Assembly: GCA_958295915.1 (NCBI GenBank) | Contig: OY282381.1 | Span: 1,138,722 to 1,202,721 of the forward strand | Source of the DNA: an uncultured Caldilineaceae bacterium | Lineage (GTDB): Bacteria > Chloroflexota > Anaerolineae > Caldilineales > Caldilineaceae | DNA length: 64,000 bases | Direction: 5' to 3' | Part shown: piece by piece, positions 24,951 to 34,484 of the stretch | Numbering within the stretch: position 1 is the stretch's first letter | Layout: every line of letters begins with the position of its first letter | Translations under genes and position numbers: made by a program | The notes under the pieces: model-generated | The model's database searches: none | What the model was told of the DNA's origin: nothing | What the model saw: the letters and a program-made list of their open reading frames with translations, nothing else

Positions 24951-26006
24951 CTAAGGCCCAAACAGCAGACAGACCGGCATCGGCGCCCACACCGGCTCGC
25001 CGACGGGCGTAAGTTGACCGCTGCCCGCATCCCGCCGGAAGATGCTGATGTTGTCTGTCTCCTGATTGGCGGCCAGCATCCAGGCGCCGGTCGGGTCCAA
25101 AGTGAAGTTGCGCGGTACCCGTCCCCGGGTCGATGCATGACCGGCTGCGCTCAACTGGCCGCTGTCACCGTCGATGGCAAAAATGGCGATGCTGTCGTGA
25201 CCGCGGTTGGATCCGTAAAGGTGGCGGCCATCCGCAGATACATGGATATCGGCGCAGCTGTAGCCGTCACGGTCGATTCCGTCTGGCAACGTCGAATAGG
25301 TCTCCAAAGGGGTGAGCGCGCCACTTTCCGCATCAAAGGCACAGGCCGTCACTGTCAAGTCCAGTTCGTTGATAATATAGGCGAACTGTCCGTTGGGATG
25401 AAAGTCAAAATGGCGTGGCCCGGCCCCGCCGTGCACCGCCGTGTGGTCCGGCTCGTTCGCCTCCAGCCGGCCGTCGACAATGCGATAGATCATCATCTTA
25501 TCAATACCCAGGTCTGCCACATAGACGCGGCTGCCATCCGGGCTGATCGTTGCAGAATGAGCGTGGGGTCCTTCCTGCCGCTCCGGATTCGGACCACTGC
25601 CCTGGTGTTGGATATTCTGCACCGGATCACCGATGGCGCCGTTGGCGCCCAGCGGGTAGACCGCCACATTGCCGCTATAGTAGTTGGCGACCACGAGAGT
25701 GTTGCCGCCCGGCTCTACTGCCAGATGGCAGGGCGCTGTGCCGTGGGTCGGCTGTCGGTTGAGGAAAGTCAAGCCAGCGGATGCCTCATCGATGGCAAAG
25801 CTGCTGACCTGCCCGGCCTCCAGATCCTCATTGACGGCGTACAGAATATGCCCCCGGGGGTGCAGTGCCAAAAAGGATGGATTCTCATGGCCGGCGACAA
25901 CAGCTTCCTGGCGTAACGCTCCACTCTCCGTATCAAAACGAAAGATATAAATCCCTTCGCTATCCCGCTGGGTGTACGTGCCGACATACAGGGTGAGTTC
26001 TGTCAT
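24951..26006 (-). CDS. Lactonase family protein (6-phosphogluconolactonase-type beta-propeller)
   Basis: A 351-residue seven-bladed beta-propeller of the YbhE/Pgl type. Repeating units are seen, for example LTLYVGTYTQRDSEGIYIF, PSFLALHPRGHILYAVNE, GAGPRHFDFHPNGQFAYIIN and GRVPRNFTLDPTGAWMLAAN. Family members hydrolyse 6-phosphogluconolactone or other sugar lactones, or act on muconate lactones. With nearby sugar dehydrogenases, a sugar-lactone role is plausible. No signal peptide is seen, so it should be cytoplasmic. Confidence 0.85.
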   Translation of the reverse strand: MTELTLYVGTYTQRDSEGIYIFRFDTESGALRQEAVVAGHENPSFLALHPRGHILYAVNEDLEAGQVSSFAIDEASAGLTFLNRQPTHGTAPCHLAVEPGGNTLVVANYYSGNVAVYPLGANGAIGDPVQNIQHQGSGPNPERQEGPHAHSATISPDGSRVYVADLGIDKMMIYRIVDGRLEANEPDHTAVHGGAGPRHFDFHPNGQFAYIINELDLTVTACAFDAESGALTPLETYSTLPDGIDRDGYSCADIHVSADGRHLYGSNRGHDSIAIFAIDGDSGQLSAAGHASTRGRVPRNFTLDPTGAWMLAANQETDNISIFRRDAGSGQLTPVGEPVWAPMPVCLLFGP

Positions 26007-26152
26007 TGTGCATCTCCTGGCTGCGTTCAGGTTTGTCAGGATATCTTCTCAGCTATCTTCGCGCGCCTTCAAATGTCCCATAATGAGTCATGCGTGCCGT
26101 CGCTCCTGCGACCCTCAAATCGGCGCGGGGGTGGTCAAATCGGGAATGCGCG

Positions 26153-26518
26153 TCATTCGTCAACCACATCGGTCTGGCGATCTGGTGTGGAAAAAACGAT
26201 CGTCATGATGGCGGCCTGGTCGCCCTCATTGCTGGCGTTGTGAACCACATTGGGGGGAATCACAACCGTATCCCCCGGCCCCATTGGAAAGGTTTCGTCC
26301 GCCAAGGAGTGAACGATGCGCCCGCTGACCACATACAGGATCTCTTCGCAGTTGGGATGGGAATGGCGGAAGTTGGCGTGTCCAGCCTTCAGGACACAGC
26401 GACCGAAGGTCATGGTGGCGCTGTTGCCCATCTGGCCATTGGCGTACCAGATCAACTCGCCCCAATCGTACTCCTGGACGGTTGCGTCTGCAGCGGTAAG
26501 AACTGATTGTTCGTTCAT
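26153..26518 (-). CDS. Cupin-domain protein
   Basis: A 121-residue single-domain cupin. Motif 1 is seen as HSHPNCEEILYVVSGR (two His and Glu metal ligands), and motif 2 as PGDTVVIPPNVVHNASN (His). Such proteins bind a metal and often a small polar ligand, or act as isomerases or oxygenases. The cupin and lactonase genes are in the same direction, 146 bases apart. Function cannot be narrowed from the sequence alone. Confidence 0.85.
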   Translation of the reverse strand: MNEQSVLTAADATVQEYDWGELIWYANGQMGNSATMTFGRCVLKAGHANFRHSHPNCEEILYVVSGRIVHSLADETFPMGPGDTVVIPPNVVHNASNEGDQAAIMTIVFSTPDRQTDVVDE

Positions 26519-26620
26519 TGATTACCTCTCGCTATTCTGGTAATGATAGAATTGGGGGAGCCGCATCAACTACATAATACATTATTTTTGCCAATTCAGA
26601 AGTTGCTATCGAATATATTG

Positions 26621-26869
26621 CTAAGGCTGGATTCTTTCCGCTAGATACTCAACAAAGTCAAGCGCTTTCCTATACAAATCTACAATCTCTTGCAGTGTGT
26701 TATCTACATTGGCGTTTGCAAAATTCTCGTGCACTAATTGGTTTCTCGTCCGCCCCAGGCTTAGAAACGATCTACAACCTTCTTCTAAAAGTGAAATTTC
26801 ATTATGCCTCTCAAGGGACTCACTGATTTCCTCGTGACGCTCAATAAGCACATCAATTATGGTCGTCAT
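26621..26869 (-). CDS. Small HEPN-like protein
   Basis: An 82-residue helical protein. RTRNQLVHENF fits the HEPN RX4-6H motif (Arg-Asn-x-x-x-His), the RNase active site of many toxin and defence proteins. The ATG lies one codon after the stop of the DUF262 gene and in the same frame. It is shorter than full HEPN domains of the MAE_28990 type that are known to accompany DUF262 genes, so the N-terminal helices may be lost. The low GC matches the DUF262 gene, and the two likely arrived together. Confidence 0.55.
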   Translation of the reverse strand: MTTIIDVLIERHEEISESLERHNEISLLEEGCRSFLSLGRTRNQLVHENFANANVDNTLQEIVDLYRKALDFVEYLAERIQP

Positions 26870-26872
26870 CTG

Positions 26873-28047
26873 TCAGTTCATTAGCAACACTTTAGCCCGT
26901 CTCAACCTGGTCTGTACTTTGTCTGTGTTCGTACTTTTTGTGCTGACGGCATCCAAGAAAGCAGAGTCTTTCTTCAGATCCTCAATTTTGTCGCTACAAA
27001 TCGAGTGCACACAGCCTGTTTTGTCTTCATATCCAGATTTACATGCAGCCGAGAATACTGATTCAAATACAGAGATGTTCAACTTCCTTGTTGCGGTGCC
27101 GAATATCCCAGCAGGAAAGCCAGCACAGAGATCCAGGAAAGAGAATAGCGTCTTTTCCAATAATGCGACTTCTTCTTTAGATTCATCCTGCATATCTTTC
27201 GCAAACTGGTTCAGAAATCGTGTCATTGACGGAGCATAGGCAGCGCCTCGAGTGAGCATGGCAAAACCTCTAAGAAGGATTTCAACATCTCTCCTCCTCA
27301 GATCAGGCTCTTGTTGACCAATTAACTTGCGCCATCTTTCATCTGTGTTAGACCGAGCAACCATCTTCATGAACTCAGAATCGTATAAACTAATCCGAAT
27401 TTCTTGAGCAGTCAGGTTCATACCTCCCGTGTTAAGTCGATTGAAGATCTCAAATATTGATGAATCACCGTCTCGAGGAAAATTCTGTTTCACAAACACA
27501 CAGCGAATTGTTCTTAAATCAAGTGTAGTCTGTAGATCGCCCAGTGTGTCATAATTGAGACCATGCAGTTTATTCTTTTCTTGTGGCAATTTGCTTGGGA
27601 GCTTTAAGTTAAATTTTGAAAAATAGCCATGATCAGAGAACACATCTGGGGGGATACTGCCTTCTCGGTCGAAAATTACTCTGAGGTCATTTCTCTTATC
27701 CGACAATGGAAACCGCATCTTAAGGAAGTAGTATAAAGACATTAATCGTTGCTGACCGTCAATTACCAAATACCGATTTCTAGCTTGTTCATATAAAAAA
27801 ATTTGGGGAATTGGGAGACCAAGAATGATTGACTCAATAAGTTTTGATGCGCGGCTATGATCCCACACATAAATTTCTTTGAAAAACGGGTATTCTAAAA
27901 ATCCCGCTATCAATGAAATCAACAATGGTTCTCACATTGAAATCATTAGGACTGGAGGTGATGTCATAATTCTTGGAATGAGACTCCATCCTCTTCAATT
28001 TCACCTTCGTCAACTGGTTCGATAAACTCTGCGGATTGTACCAGCAA
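26873..28047 (-). pseudogene. DUF262 (ParB/GmrS-like) gene with two frameshifts
   Basis: The long frame (ending 26873) holds VWDHSRASKLIESIILGLPI and IDGQQRLMSLYYFL, the DGQQR motif of DUF262. The missing N-terminus is found in other frames upstream: first SAEFIEPVDEGEIEEDG from a TTG at 28047 with GGAG before it, then DITSSPNDFNVRTIVDFIDS and IFRIPVFQR. The frames switch near 27968 and 27873, and in each case dropping one T would restore continuity. DUF262 proteins include the GTP-dependent GmrSD modification-dependent nucleases and other phage-defence enzymes. The gene is AT-rich relative to its surroundings. Either it is decayed or the sequence has two one-base errors. Confidence 0.7.
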
Positions 28048-28173
28048 GGATCTCCAAACGTATGTATACCTGTATCATATACAAGAACCGTACACTGCAG
28101 GCAGCCAAAACATATTCTATCATACGTGTATCAATAGCCCACCGGTCCCTGATCGACTCTCACATGTCTGCCG

Positions 28174-28950
28174 CTAGAGCGAGATCTCTTCCGGCAACTG
28201 GACGATCGAGCTCAAGCCGCCATCGACCACCACATGGCTTCCGGTCATGTAGCTGGACATATCGGATGCCAAAAAGAGGGCTGCTTGCGCAATCTCCTCG
28301 GGGCGGCCATTCCGCTTTAGCGGACACATTTGGGCGATCTTGGCCCGATCGGCCTCGGAAATCGTGTCCCACAGGCCGGTTACAACAGCGCCCGGTAAAA
28401 TTGTATTGACTCTGATATTGGGCGCGTAATCGGCGGCCAAGGCCCGAGTCAGGGCCAGTAGCCCGCCTTTGGCGGCCTGGTAAGCCGTATAGTTGGCGTA
28501 GCCTTGCAGAGCATGGACCGAGCCAGTGATAACGATAACCCCGGCGCCCTGCGCCAGCATGACCGGGATGGCGCAACGGGCCAACATCCAAGTGGCCTTC
28601 AAGCAGACGGCAAGCGTGCGCTCCCAATCGTCTTCGCTGATCTCAGTTGCCTGGCCCATCACGTAGGCCGCGGCATTGCTGTGCACAATATCGAGCCGGC
28701 CATACTGATCGAATCCCGCCTGAACCAAGGCTTCCACTTCTTCCAGTCTACCAACATCGCCGCCAATAAAGATCGCCTCACCTGAGGTTTCACGGATGGC
28801 GTTCACGGTTTCTTGCCCAGCCGTCTCGTTGATATCGACGGCCACAATCCTGGCCCCCTCTTGGGCGAAGAGCTGAGCCGTTGCCCGGCCAATGCCTGAG
28901 GCCGCGCCGGTGATCAAGGCTACTTTATCTGCTAACAACCTGCCCATCAT
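28174..28950 (-). CDS. Short-chain dehydrogenase/reductase
   Basis: A 258-residue classical SDR. ITGAASGIGRATA is the NAD-binding motif, an Asp after beta-2 (AVDINE) suggests NAD preference, and the catalytic Ser and YxxxK are in VITGSVHALQGY and YTAYQAAKGG. The C-terminus SSYMTGSHVVVDGGLS is typical. The ATG abuts the stop of the upstream phosphatase gene with no gap, so the pair is one operon. Substrate is probably a sugar or polyol; family-level call only. Confidence 0.88.
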   Translation of the reverse strand: MMGRLLADKVALITGAASGIGRATAQLFAQEGARIVAVDINETAGQETVNAIRETSGEAIFIGGDVGRLEEVEALVQAGFDQYGRLDIVHSNAAAYVMGQATEISEDDWERTLAVCLKATWMLARCAIPVMLAQGAGVIVITGSVHALQGYANYTAYQAAKGGLLALTRALAADYAPNIRVNTILPGAVVTGLWDTISEADRAKIAQMCPLKRNGRPEEIAQAALFLASDMSSYMTGSHVVVDGGLSSIVQLPEEISL

Positions 28951-29742
28951 CTATCCCTCCGGATTCAATAACCGCACCAGTTCATCATGGATTACGCCGC
29001 CGCTGGCTATGACTCCACTGCCGTACAGGGGATCGCTCCCCTGCCAGTCGGTGATGCGGCCCCCGGCTCCCTGGATGATCGGCGCCAACGCGGCCCGATC
29101 CCAGAAATTCATCACAGGATCGGTCATCACATCGGCGCCGCCGACCGCCACCAGGTAATAGCCATGACAGTCGCCCCATGTATGGTAACGTCCGGCCCGC
29201 TGCGCAACCGCCTCGAATGCCGGCCCGTTCTGATAGTCTGCGACGCTGTAATGGCTGGTCGTCAGAAAGACCGCCTCCTCGATGCTTGCGCAGGCCCGCA
29301 CCCGCACGGGCGCGCCGTTAAGCCAGGCGGTCTTGCCATCGCCGATAAGCAGATCTTGAACGATCGGCTGATGGATTGCGCCCAGCAGCGCCTGCTCTTC
29401 GTGCATCAAAGCGATCAGTGTGCCGAACAGATAGCTGTGGCTGATAAAGTTTTTCGTCCCGTCAATTGGATCCAGCACCCACTGGAACGGGGCGTCTGGC
29501 TGATGATGGCCGAACTCTTCCCCCAAAATGCCATGGGTGGGAAAGCGCTCCCCGATCAGCTCTCGCAGGCGCTCTTCCGCCTGCCTGTCGGCTACCGTCA
29601 CCGGCGACTCGTCTGCTTTGCTGTCTACCGCATATTCGCTGCGGAAGTAGCGCCGGATGATCGCCCCACTCTCCTCAGCCAGGAGCCGGATAAACGCAAG
29701 AAGTTCACTGTATTCAGACGGAGACAAAGCTGTTGTGAACAT
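28951..29742 (-). CDS. Inositol-monophosphatase-like phosphatase, HisN type
   Basis: A 263-residue Mg-dependent phosphatase of the IMPase/FBPase fold. Metal-binding motifs are GEEFG near residue 74, DPIDGTKNF near 91, and WDRAALAPIIQGAGG near 210. The overall pattern is closest to HisN-type histidinol-phosphate phosphatases, though inositol or other sugar phosphates are also hydrolysed by this fold. It sits directly before an SDR on the same strand; no other histidine-biosynthesis gene is nearby, so the symbol hisN is not given. Confidence 0.8.
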   Translation of the reverse strand: MFTTALSPSEYSELLAFIRLLAEESGAIIRRYFRSEYAVDSKADESPVTVADRQAEERLRELIGERFPTHGILGEEFGHHQPDAPFQWVLDPIDGTKNFISHSYLFGTLIALMHEEQALLGAIHQPIVQDLLIGDGKTAWLNGAPVRVRACASIEEAVFLTTSHYSVADYQNGPAFEAVAQRAGRYHTWGDCHGYYLVAVGGADVMTDPVMNFWDRAALAPIIQGAGGRITDWQGSDPLYGSGVIASGGVIHDELVRLLNPEG

Positions 29743-29860
29743 GGTGGAACAAAGACTTGTGGATATGAAGGAAAACCGGGAAAATAGAATGCCAGCTATG
29801 ATAGCGTCTTTTCATCTATTCGTCACATCCCAGTTTGACATATACTGAAATGAGGATCGA

Positions 29861-30688
29861 ATGTCCGTTCTTGACAAATTCAAACTCACCGACCGCATCG
29901 CTCTCGTCACCGGCGGCAATCGGGGGTTAGGCAAGCAGATGGCTCTGGCCTTGGCAGAGGCCGGCGCATCCGTCGCCCTCACCAGCAGAGATCAGGGCCG
30001 GGCCGATGGCGCTGCCCAGGAGATCGTTCAGTCGATCGCCGCAGCGCGCGCGTCCATTGCTCCGGCATCCGATTCTGAGGCTAGGTCCGACCTTGGCAAT
30101 ACCGCGCGCGGCTACGCCTGCGATGTCAGCGATATAGAACAGACAGCCCAAACCGTGCAGCAGGTAATCGCCGACTTCGGTGGCCTGCATATCGTCGTCA
30201 ACAACGCCGGCATCAACATCCGCGGCCCCATCGATGAACTGCAACCGGAGGAGTTTCAACAGGTGATCGCCACAAACGTCACCGGCGTATGGAACGTCTG
30301 CCGCGCGGCAGCCGCTCACCTGAAAGCCCAGAGGTACGGACGGGTCATCAACATCGGCTCGACCCTTTCCCTCATCGCCTTGGCGGACCGCACACCCTAT
30401 GCCTCCAGCAAGGGGGCCGTCTGGCAGATGACCCGCGCCCTGGCGCTGGAATGGGCGCCGTATGGCATTACCGTCAACGCTATGCTTCCCGGCCCCTTCG
30501 CCACAGAGATGAATACAGCGCTGCTAAACGACCCGGAAACGCGCAAAGAGTTTATCGCCAAAGTCCCCCTCGGCCGCTGGGGAGAACTGGACGAAATCGG
30601 CGGGCTGGCCGTCTTTCTCGCCAGCGACGCCTCCAGCTACATGACCGGCGCCGGGATCACCATCGACGGCGGCTGGACAGTTCACTGA
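29861..30688 (+). CDS. Short-chain dehydrogenase/reductase, gluconate 5-dehydrogenase-like
   Basis: A 275-residue SDR. VTGGNRGLGKQMA binds the cofactor, NNAGIN and the catalytic set (GSTLSL Ser, PYASSKG Tyr/Lys) are intact, and it ends with SSYMTGAGITIDGGWTVH. A segment of about 20 residues (IAPASDSEARSDLG) between beta-3 and the CDVSD strand is longer than usual. The N-terminus FKLTDRIALVTGG resembles gluconate 5-dehydrogenases. It is divergent from the HisN-SDR pair and 262 bases before the second enolase-superfamily gene. Confidence 0.87.
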   Translation: MSVLDKFKLTDRIALVTGGNRGLGKQMALALAEAGASVALTSRDQGRADGAAQEIVQSIAAARASIAPASDSEARSDLGNTARGYACDVSDIEQTAQTVQQVIADFGGLHIVVNNAGINIRGPIDELQPEEFQQVIATNVTGVWNVCRAAAAHLKAQRYGRVINIGSTLSLIALADRTPYASSKGAVWQMTRALALEWAPYGITVNAMLPGPFATEMNTALLNDPETRKEFIAKVPLGRWGELDEIGGLAVFLASDASSYMTGAGITIDGGWTVH

Positions 30689-30950
30689 GGAGTGCAGAGT
30701 AACGGTCATTCCTTGCCCTATGCGGGCGGGACGTCCGCTGTCCCAAGGCGGTCATCGACCTGAGCGAACGCAACGACAAAACCGAAATGGCCAACGCGCG
30801 GCCAGGCCGGAAATTCCAGGGGCTGCGTTGGCGAGTACGGAGTAATGCCGGAGTGGCGAAAGCGGAAATTGCTGGGGAAGTTCGCGCCACTGAGGGCCAT
30901 TTTTTCAATCCCCGAATTCAGGTTCCTACATAAAAAAAGGGTACTACTTT

Positions 30951-32093
30951 GTGAAAATCATCTCTATTTCCACTCTCGTCATCCGCGTCAATCATCGGGG
31001 CGATTGGCTGCATGTCGTCGTAGAGACCGATGCCGGGATCAGCGGCATCGGTGAGGCCAGCCACAGCAGCAACGACGCGCTGTGCGTAGCGGTGATTGCG
31101 CAGTTCGCCCAGAGGCTTGTGGGCGCAGATCCCCGACAGATCGCCCGCATCCGCCAGATGCTGCGCCACAAGGACGGCGGCCGGGTCTACAATACCGCGC
31201 TGAGCGGACTGGAACAGGCTCTGTGGGATCTATTGGGCCATTCTCTGGATGTACCGCTCCACGCGCTCTTCGGCGGGGCTGTTCGGGATCGTCTGCGGCT
31301 CTACGCCAACATCAACCGCCACGTGCAGGAGCGCTCGCCCCAGGGGTTCGCTCGCGCGGCGGCCCAGGCAGTGGACGAGGGCTTCACCGCCATCAAGTTG
31401 GCCCCATTCGACGAGTTGCGCCACCCCTATCACTACCGCACCGGCCCCCACGCGGACTGGCGGCCCGGCATCGAACGGGTGCGGGCCGTGCGCCGGGCCA
31501 TCGGCGACGCAATCGAACTGGCAGTCGATTGCCATAGCAGGATGGACATTTCAGAAGCGGTTATTGTCGGCCAGGAACTGGCGGACGTAAATCTGTTCTG
31601 GTACGAGGAACCGCTGGCCCACACCGACCCGGCGGGCCTGGCAGCAGTGGCGGAGCGTGTCCCTCAACCCATCGCCTCCGCCGAGAGCGTCTACGGTGTC
31701 GAAGGCTTCCGCCCGTTCACCGCCGAACGCAGTGTGGATGTGATTATGCCGGACGTCAAACACTGCGGCGGCATCCTGGAACTGAACGAAATCGCAGCCT
31801 CCGCCCGCATGCGTCAGGTGTTGGTGGCGCCCCACAACCCGGCCGGACCGCTTTCCACCGCGGCCACAGCACAGGTGGCCGCCACCTGGCCCAATTTTTA
31901 TATCCTCGAATATGCCTGGGGTGAAGTGGACTGGCGGGCCGAGCTGTTGGATCCGCCGGAGCGCATCGAAGCGGGACACCTGCTGCTGCCACAGGAACCG
32001 GGGCTAGGGCATCGGCTCAACCCGGCGATCAGTGAGCGACACCGCTGGAACGGGGCCAGCAATGTGGATTCTTCAAAAGTAGGACTGGGATAG
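30951..32093 (+). CDS. Mandelate racemase/muconate lactonizing family enzyme (enolase superfamily)
   Basis: A 380-residue enzyme starting with GTG (KIISISTLVIRVNHRGDW). Metal ligands are VDCHSR (Asp), WYEEPLAH (Glu) and ASAES (Glu). FTAIKLAPF supplies a Lys on the second strand, and APHNPAGPLST a His near the C-terminus, the mandelate-racemase subgroup pattern. It is likely an acid-sugar dehydratase or epimerase. Its 3' end overlaps the convergent lectin-like gene by 21 bases. It is distinct from the paralogue at 18505. Confidence 0.83.
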   Translation: MKIISISTLVIRVNHRGDWLHVVVETDAGISGIGEASHSSNDALCVAVIAQFAQRLVGADPRQIARIRQMLRHKDGGRVYNTALSGLEQALWDLLGHSLDVPLHALFGGAVRDRLRLYANINRHVQERSPQGFARAAAQAVDEGFTAIKLAPFDELRHPYHYRTGPHADWRPGIERVRAVRRAIGDAIELAVDCHSRMDISEAVIVGQELADVNLFWYEEPLAHTDPAGLAAVAERVPQPIASAESVYGVEGFRPFTAERSVDVIMPDVKHCGGILELNEIAASARMRQVLVAPHNPAGPLSTAATAQVAATWPNFYILEYAWGEVDWRAELLDPPERIEAGHLLLPQEPGLGHRLNPAISERHRWNGASNVDSSKVGLG

Positions 32094-32915
32094 TCTCTCC
32101 GCCGCCAACCAATCGATCTCCAGCCATTGGGCTTCCTCCTTCGCTAGCAGCCCCCAGCGGAAACGGCCCCAGGGTGTGATCTGCAAGTACTGATTGTCTA
32201 GCCAGAGGACCAGCCCAAGCGGACCGGCAGGCGCATGAGATGTCGTCAACAGCAGGCTACCGTCGATAAAGAAGCGCACGCTCTCCCGCCGCCAGTCGAT
32301 GGTGTAGACATGCCAATCGCGCATGGCGACAGGCAGCCATTGTTCGGTTACGCCCATGGCCCGCTGGCCAAAGGAGCGCAGCCGCCGGTAAAGGTTGTAT
32401 TGCGCGCCACTGTAGGGCGCGACGGCAATACGCAGGCGCATCAGCGGCACGGCCAGAGCCAGCAGAGGAGCCGATGCCACGAACCGCCAGCTACAGGCAT
32501 TGATGACGGCAGCCTTCCAGCCCCAGCCCGGCGCATCCAGGGCCAGGCGCATGTCCGAACGCGGGCCGGCGTAGAAGAACCAGATAGCTTGTGGCAGCGC
32601 GGGCAGACGCAGGCCGGTCATCAAAAAGGGGTCGTTCCAGAAGCCGAAACCAGCGGTCCCGCTGAGAATGCCACTGTCATGGGAAAAGCGGGCACGCAAA
32701 GTCAGGCGCAGAGGGGGCCGCCACAGAAAATCCCGCCGGGCCAGATGCTGGTAGTCATCGATCTGCGCATTGGCATAGACCCGGTCCGCTGCCCCGTCAT
32801 TCCACAGGCGCAGGCCACTCGCGCTCATCTGCAGCCGACCGCTGCCGCGGGCTGCGATCTGCCAATGTGAGGAAAGGCTGCCGCAAAAACGCGCGTAAAC
32901 GGATCGGCCGCTCAT
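32073..32915 (-). CDS. Concanavalin/LamG-like hypothetical protein
   Basis: A 280-residue, Trp-rich beta-sandwich protein. Strand-like blocks such as LTLRARFSHDSGILSG, FGFWNDPFLM, WHVYTIDWRRESVRFFIDGS and GLVLWLDNQY recall GH16 or LamG jelly rolls, but I see no catalytic ExDxE. No signal peptide is evident. The ATG overlaps the end of the methyltransferase gene by 4 bases, so it is translationally coupled at the end of the lar-NUDIX-AKR-methyltransferase series. A 22-bp palindromic repeat lies inside the gene and encodes VAPYSGA near residue 169. Confidence 0.6.
   Translation of the reverse strand: MSGRSVYARFCGSLSSHWQIAARGSGRLQMSASGLRLWNDGAADRVYANAQIDDYQHLARRDFLWRPPLRLTLRARFSHDSGILSGTAGFGFWNDPFLMTGLRLPALPQAIWFFYAGPRSDMRLALDAPGWGWKAAVINACSWRFVASAPLLALAVPLMRLRIAVAPYSGAQYNLYRRLRSFGQRAMGVTEQWLPVAMRDWHVYTIDWRRESVRFFIDGSLLLTTSHAPAGPLGLVLWLDNQYLQITPWGRFRWGLLAKEEAQWLEIDWLAAERLSQSYF
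32402..32423. repeat. 22-bp palindromic repeat, copy 2 (inside a gene)
   Basis: Identical to the copies at 21080, 38183 and 57058, but read as protein within the lectin-like gene. Confidence 0.85.
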
Positions 32916-33631
32916 CTCTGTGCCTGCTTTTCCGCCACAATCACCAGAGGTCGCACCGCCCCCTGCCCGATGAGATGTTCCGTCTGGACCAGTTCGGCGG
33001 CCTGGGCTGCCAGCGCCAAATCAAAAGTACCGGATTTACAGGAATCAAGGCAGGATATATCCTGCATCGCGCCCTGCAGCGGCGCGCAACACAACCTCTT
33101 CAAATCCTGACCGAATTTCTCGGCAGCAGCGGGCGCAGGCGGAAATACCAGATGGAACAGGAGACGCAGCAGTGGACTGGGCGTTGTCAGGGCCACCCCC
33201 ACGACAATCAAGCGTCCGCCGGGGCGTAAGCAGCGGGCGAACTCCTGATGCGCGCGCGGGTCGAGAATATAGGATGCAGGAAATGTGCTGACAATCGAAT
33301 CGAAGCTGTTGTCGGCGAAAGGCAGGCGTTGGGCGATCCCCTGCACCCGGGGCATCACCTTTGCTCGATCCTGCAGCTTTTCAGCTGTAATGCGCTGCAT
33401 CGCCGCGGACGGCTCGATACCGATCACTTGCCGCTGCCCGCTTTGCAGAACTGACAGCAGTTCCCCGGTGCCGAACCCGACTTCCAGCACACGCTCCCCG
33501 CGGACGAACGGCCCTACTGCCCGACGCCAGGCATCCCACCGCCCCAGACTGACAATCCAGCTCACCGGATCATAGGCCCAGGCCAACTGGTTATAGAGAA
33601 GATGGTAGAGAAGGCGGTAAATATTAAGCAA
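32912..33631 (-). CDS. SAM-dependent methyltransferase (class I)
   Basis: A 239-residue class I methyltransferase. SAM-binding motif I is [15 protein letters not shown], with GIEPSAAM at the end of beta-2 and [17 protein letters not shown] at motif IV. The fold looks like the UbiE/phospholipid-N-methyltransferase group, but the acceptor is unknown. Around residue 190 the insert [13 protein letters not shown] is encoded by a dispersed repeat (33035-33066). The start overlaps the AKR gene end by 8 bases. Confidence 0.82.
   Translation of the reverse strand: MLNIYRLLYHLLYNQLAWAYDPVSWIVSLGRWDAWRRAVGPFVRGERVLEVGFGTGELLSVLQSGQRQVIGIEPSAAMQRITAEKLQDRAKVMPRVQGIAQRLPFADNSFDSIVSTFPASYILDPRAHQEFARCLRPGGRLIVVGVALTTPSPLLRLLFHLVFPPAPAAAEKFGQDLKRLCCAPLQGAMQDISCLDSCKSGTFDLALAAQAAELVQTEHLIGQGAVRPLVIVAEKQAQR
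33035..33112. repeat. Dispersed CCTG-rich repeat inside the methyltransferase gene
   Basis: GGATTTACAGGAATCAAGGC with AGGATATATCCTG is identical to 19831ff, and AAATCCTGACCGAATTT closes the copy. It adds codons in frame near the C-terminus. Confidence 0.8.
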
Positions 33632-34484
33632 ACAGAGGTGTCATCCTCTGTTCTGCCACCATCGCTTCCATCTCTTCATCACGGGGGCCGCTGCCGTCGA
33701 AACGGCTGGCCGCGTCCAGAACCTTGGGCAGCAGGTGGATGTCACCGGTGGTGTTGAGGAACAGATCCCCCTGCGCCAGAATCCAGTGGACAGCCCGGTC
33801 GATGTCCCCCTGATCTTCCAGGGGCTGGTACCAGGTAGAGCGGTTCTTGGGCGTCGTGCCCCACGGCCCCCGCGACAGCGATTTAATCGTCTGCACAGCG
33901 ATGCCCCGTTCCCGCGCCAGGCCGACGACCCGCTCGAAATCCTGGACATACTGACGGTTTTGCTTCATCTGAATGTTCCAGGGCAGCAGGATCGAATCGA
34001 AATCGAACGCCTGCAGGCTACGGTAGTGGAACGCCGCAATCTTCAGTCCATGCCCGGTCACGCCGATGTGCCTGACCAGCCCCTGATCGCGCGCCTCTTT
34101 GGCAGCCTCCAATGCTCCGTTTTCCCCCAAGGCCGTATCCCACTCGTCCGGGTGACCCAGATTGTGGAGCTGAATCAGATCCACATTGTCCACCCGCATC
34201 CGCTCCAGGGAGCGCTGGATTTCGGCTTTGGCCTTGTCATAGCTGCGTTCACCGGTCTTCGTCGCCAGGAAGAAGCGATCGCGGTACTTTTCCAGCCAGG
34301 GAGCGAGCCGTACTTCCGCTTCGCCGTAGCTGGCTGCAGTGTCAATGTGATTGACGCCGTACTCCAGCATCAGGGCCATAACGCGATCGGCTTCGGCTTG
34401 TGTCACCCGGCCGAAGGCCGCCGCGCCGAAGAGTGTAACAGCGCTGCTGTGGCCTGTGCGGCCGAAAGGTCGTTGCAATATCAT
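33624..34484 (-). CDS. Aldo/keto reductase
   Basis: A 286-residue NAD(P)H-dependent TIM-barrel reductase. Catalytic residues appear in order: Asp in [13 protein letters not shown] with Tyr, Lys in [10 protein letters not shown], and His in [11 protein letters not shown]. The N-terminus [16 protein letters not shown] is typical. It overlaps the NUDIX gene by 4 bases and the methyltransferase gene by 8 bases, inside a tightly packed minus-strand series. Oxidised or reduced sugar-like substrates are likely, but none can be named. Confidence 0.88.
   Translation of the reverse strand: MILQRPFGRTGHSSAVTLFGAAAFGRVTQAEADRVMALMLEYGVNHIDTAASYGEAEVRLAPWLEKYRDRFFLATKTGERSYDKAKAEIQRSLERMRVDNVDLIQLHNLGHPDEWDTALGENGALEAAKEARDQGLVRHIGVTGHGLKIAAFHYRSLQAFDFDSILLPWNIQMKQNRQYVQDFERVVGLARERGIAVQTIKSLSRGPWGTTPKNRSTWYQPLEDQGDIDRAVHWILAQGDLFLNTTGDIHLLPKVLDAASRFDGSGPRDEEMEAMVAEQRMTPLFA

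Noticed and set aside
24540..25916. 458-codon plus-strand frame over the lactonase gene
   Set aside because: Antisense to a clear beta-propeller; its translation lacks any domain.
30689..30950. Minus-strand 83-codon frame between the SDR and the enolase gene
   Set aside because: Low-complexity Arg/Ser-rich translation, no homology and no ribosome site; treated as intergenic.
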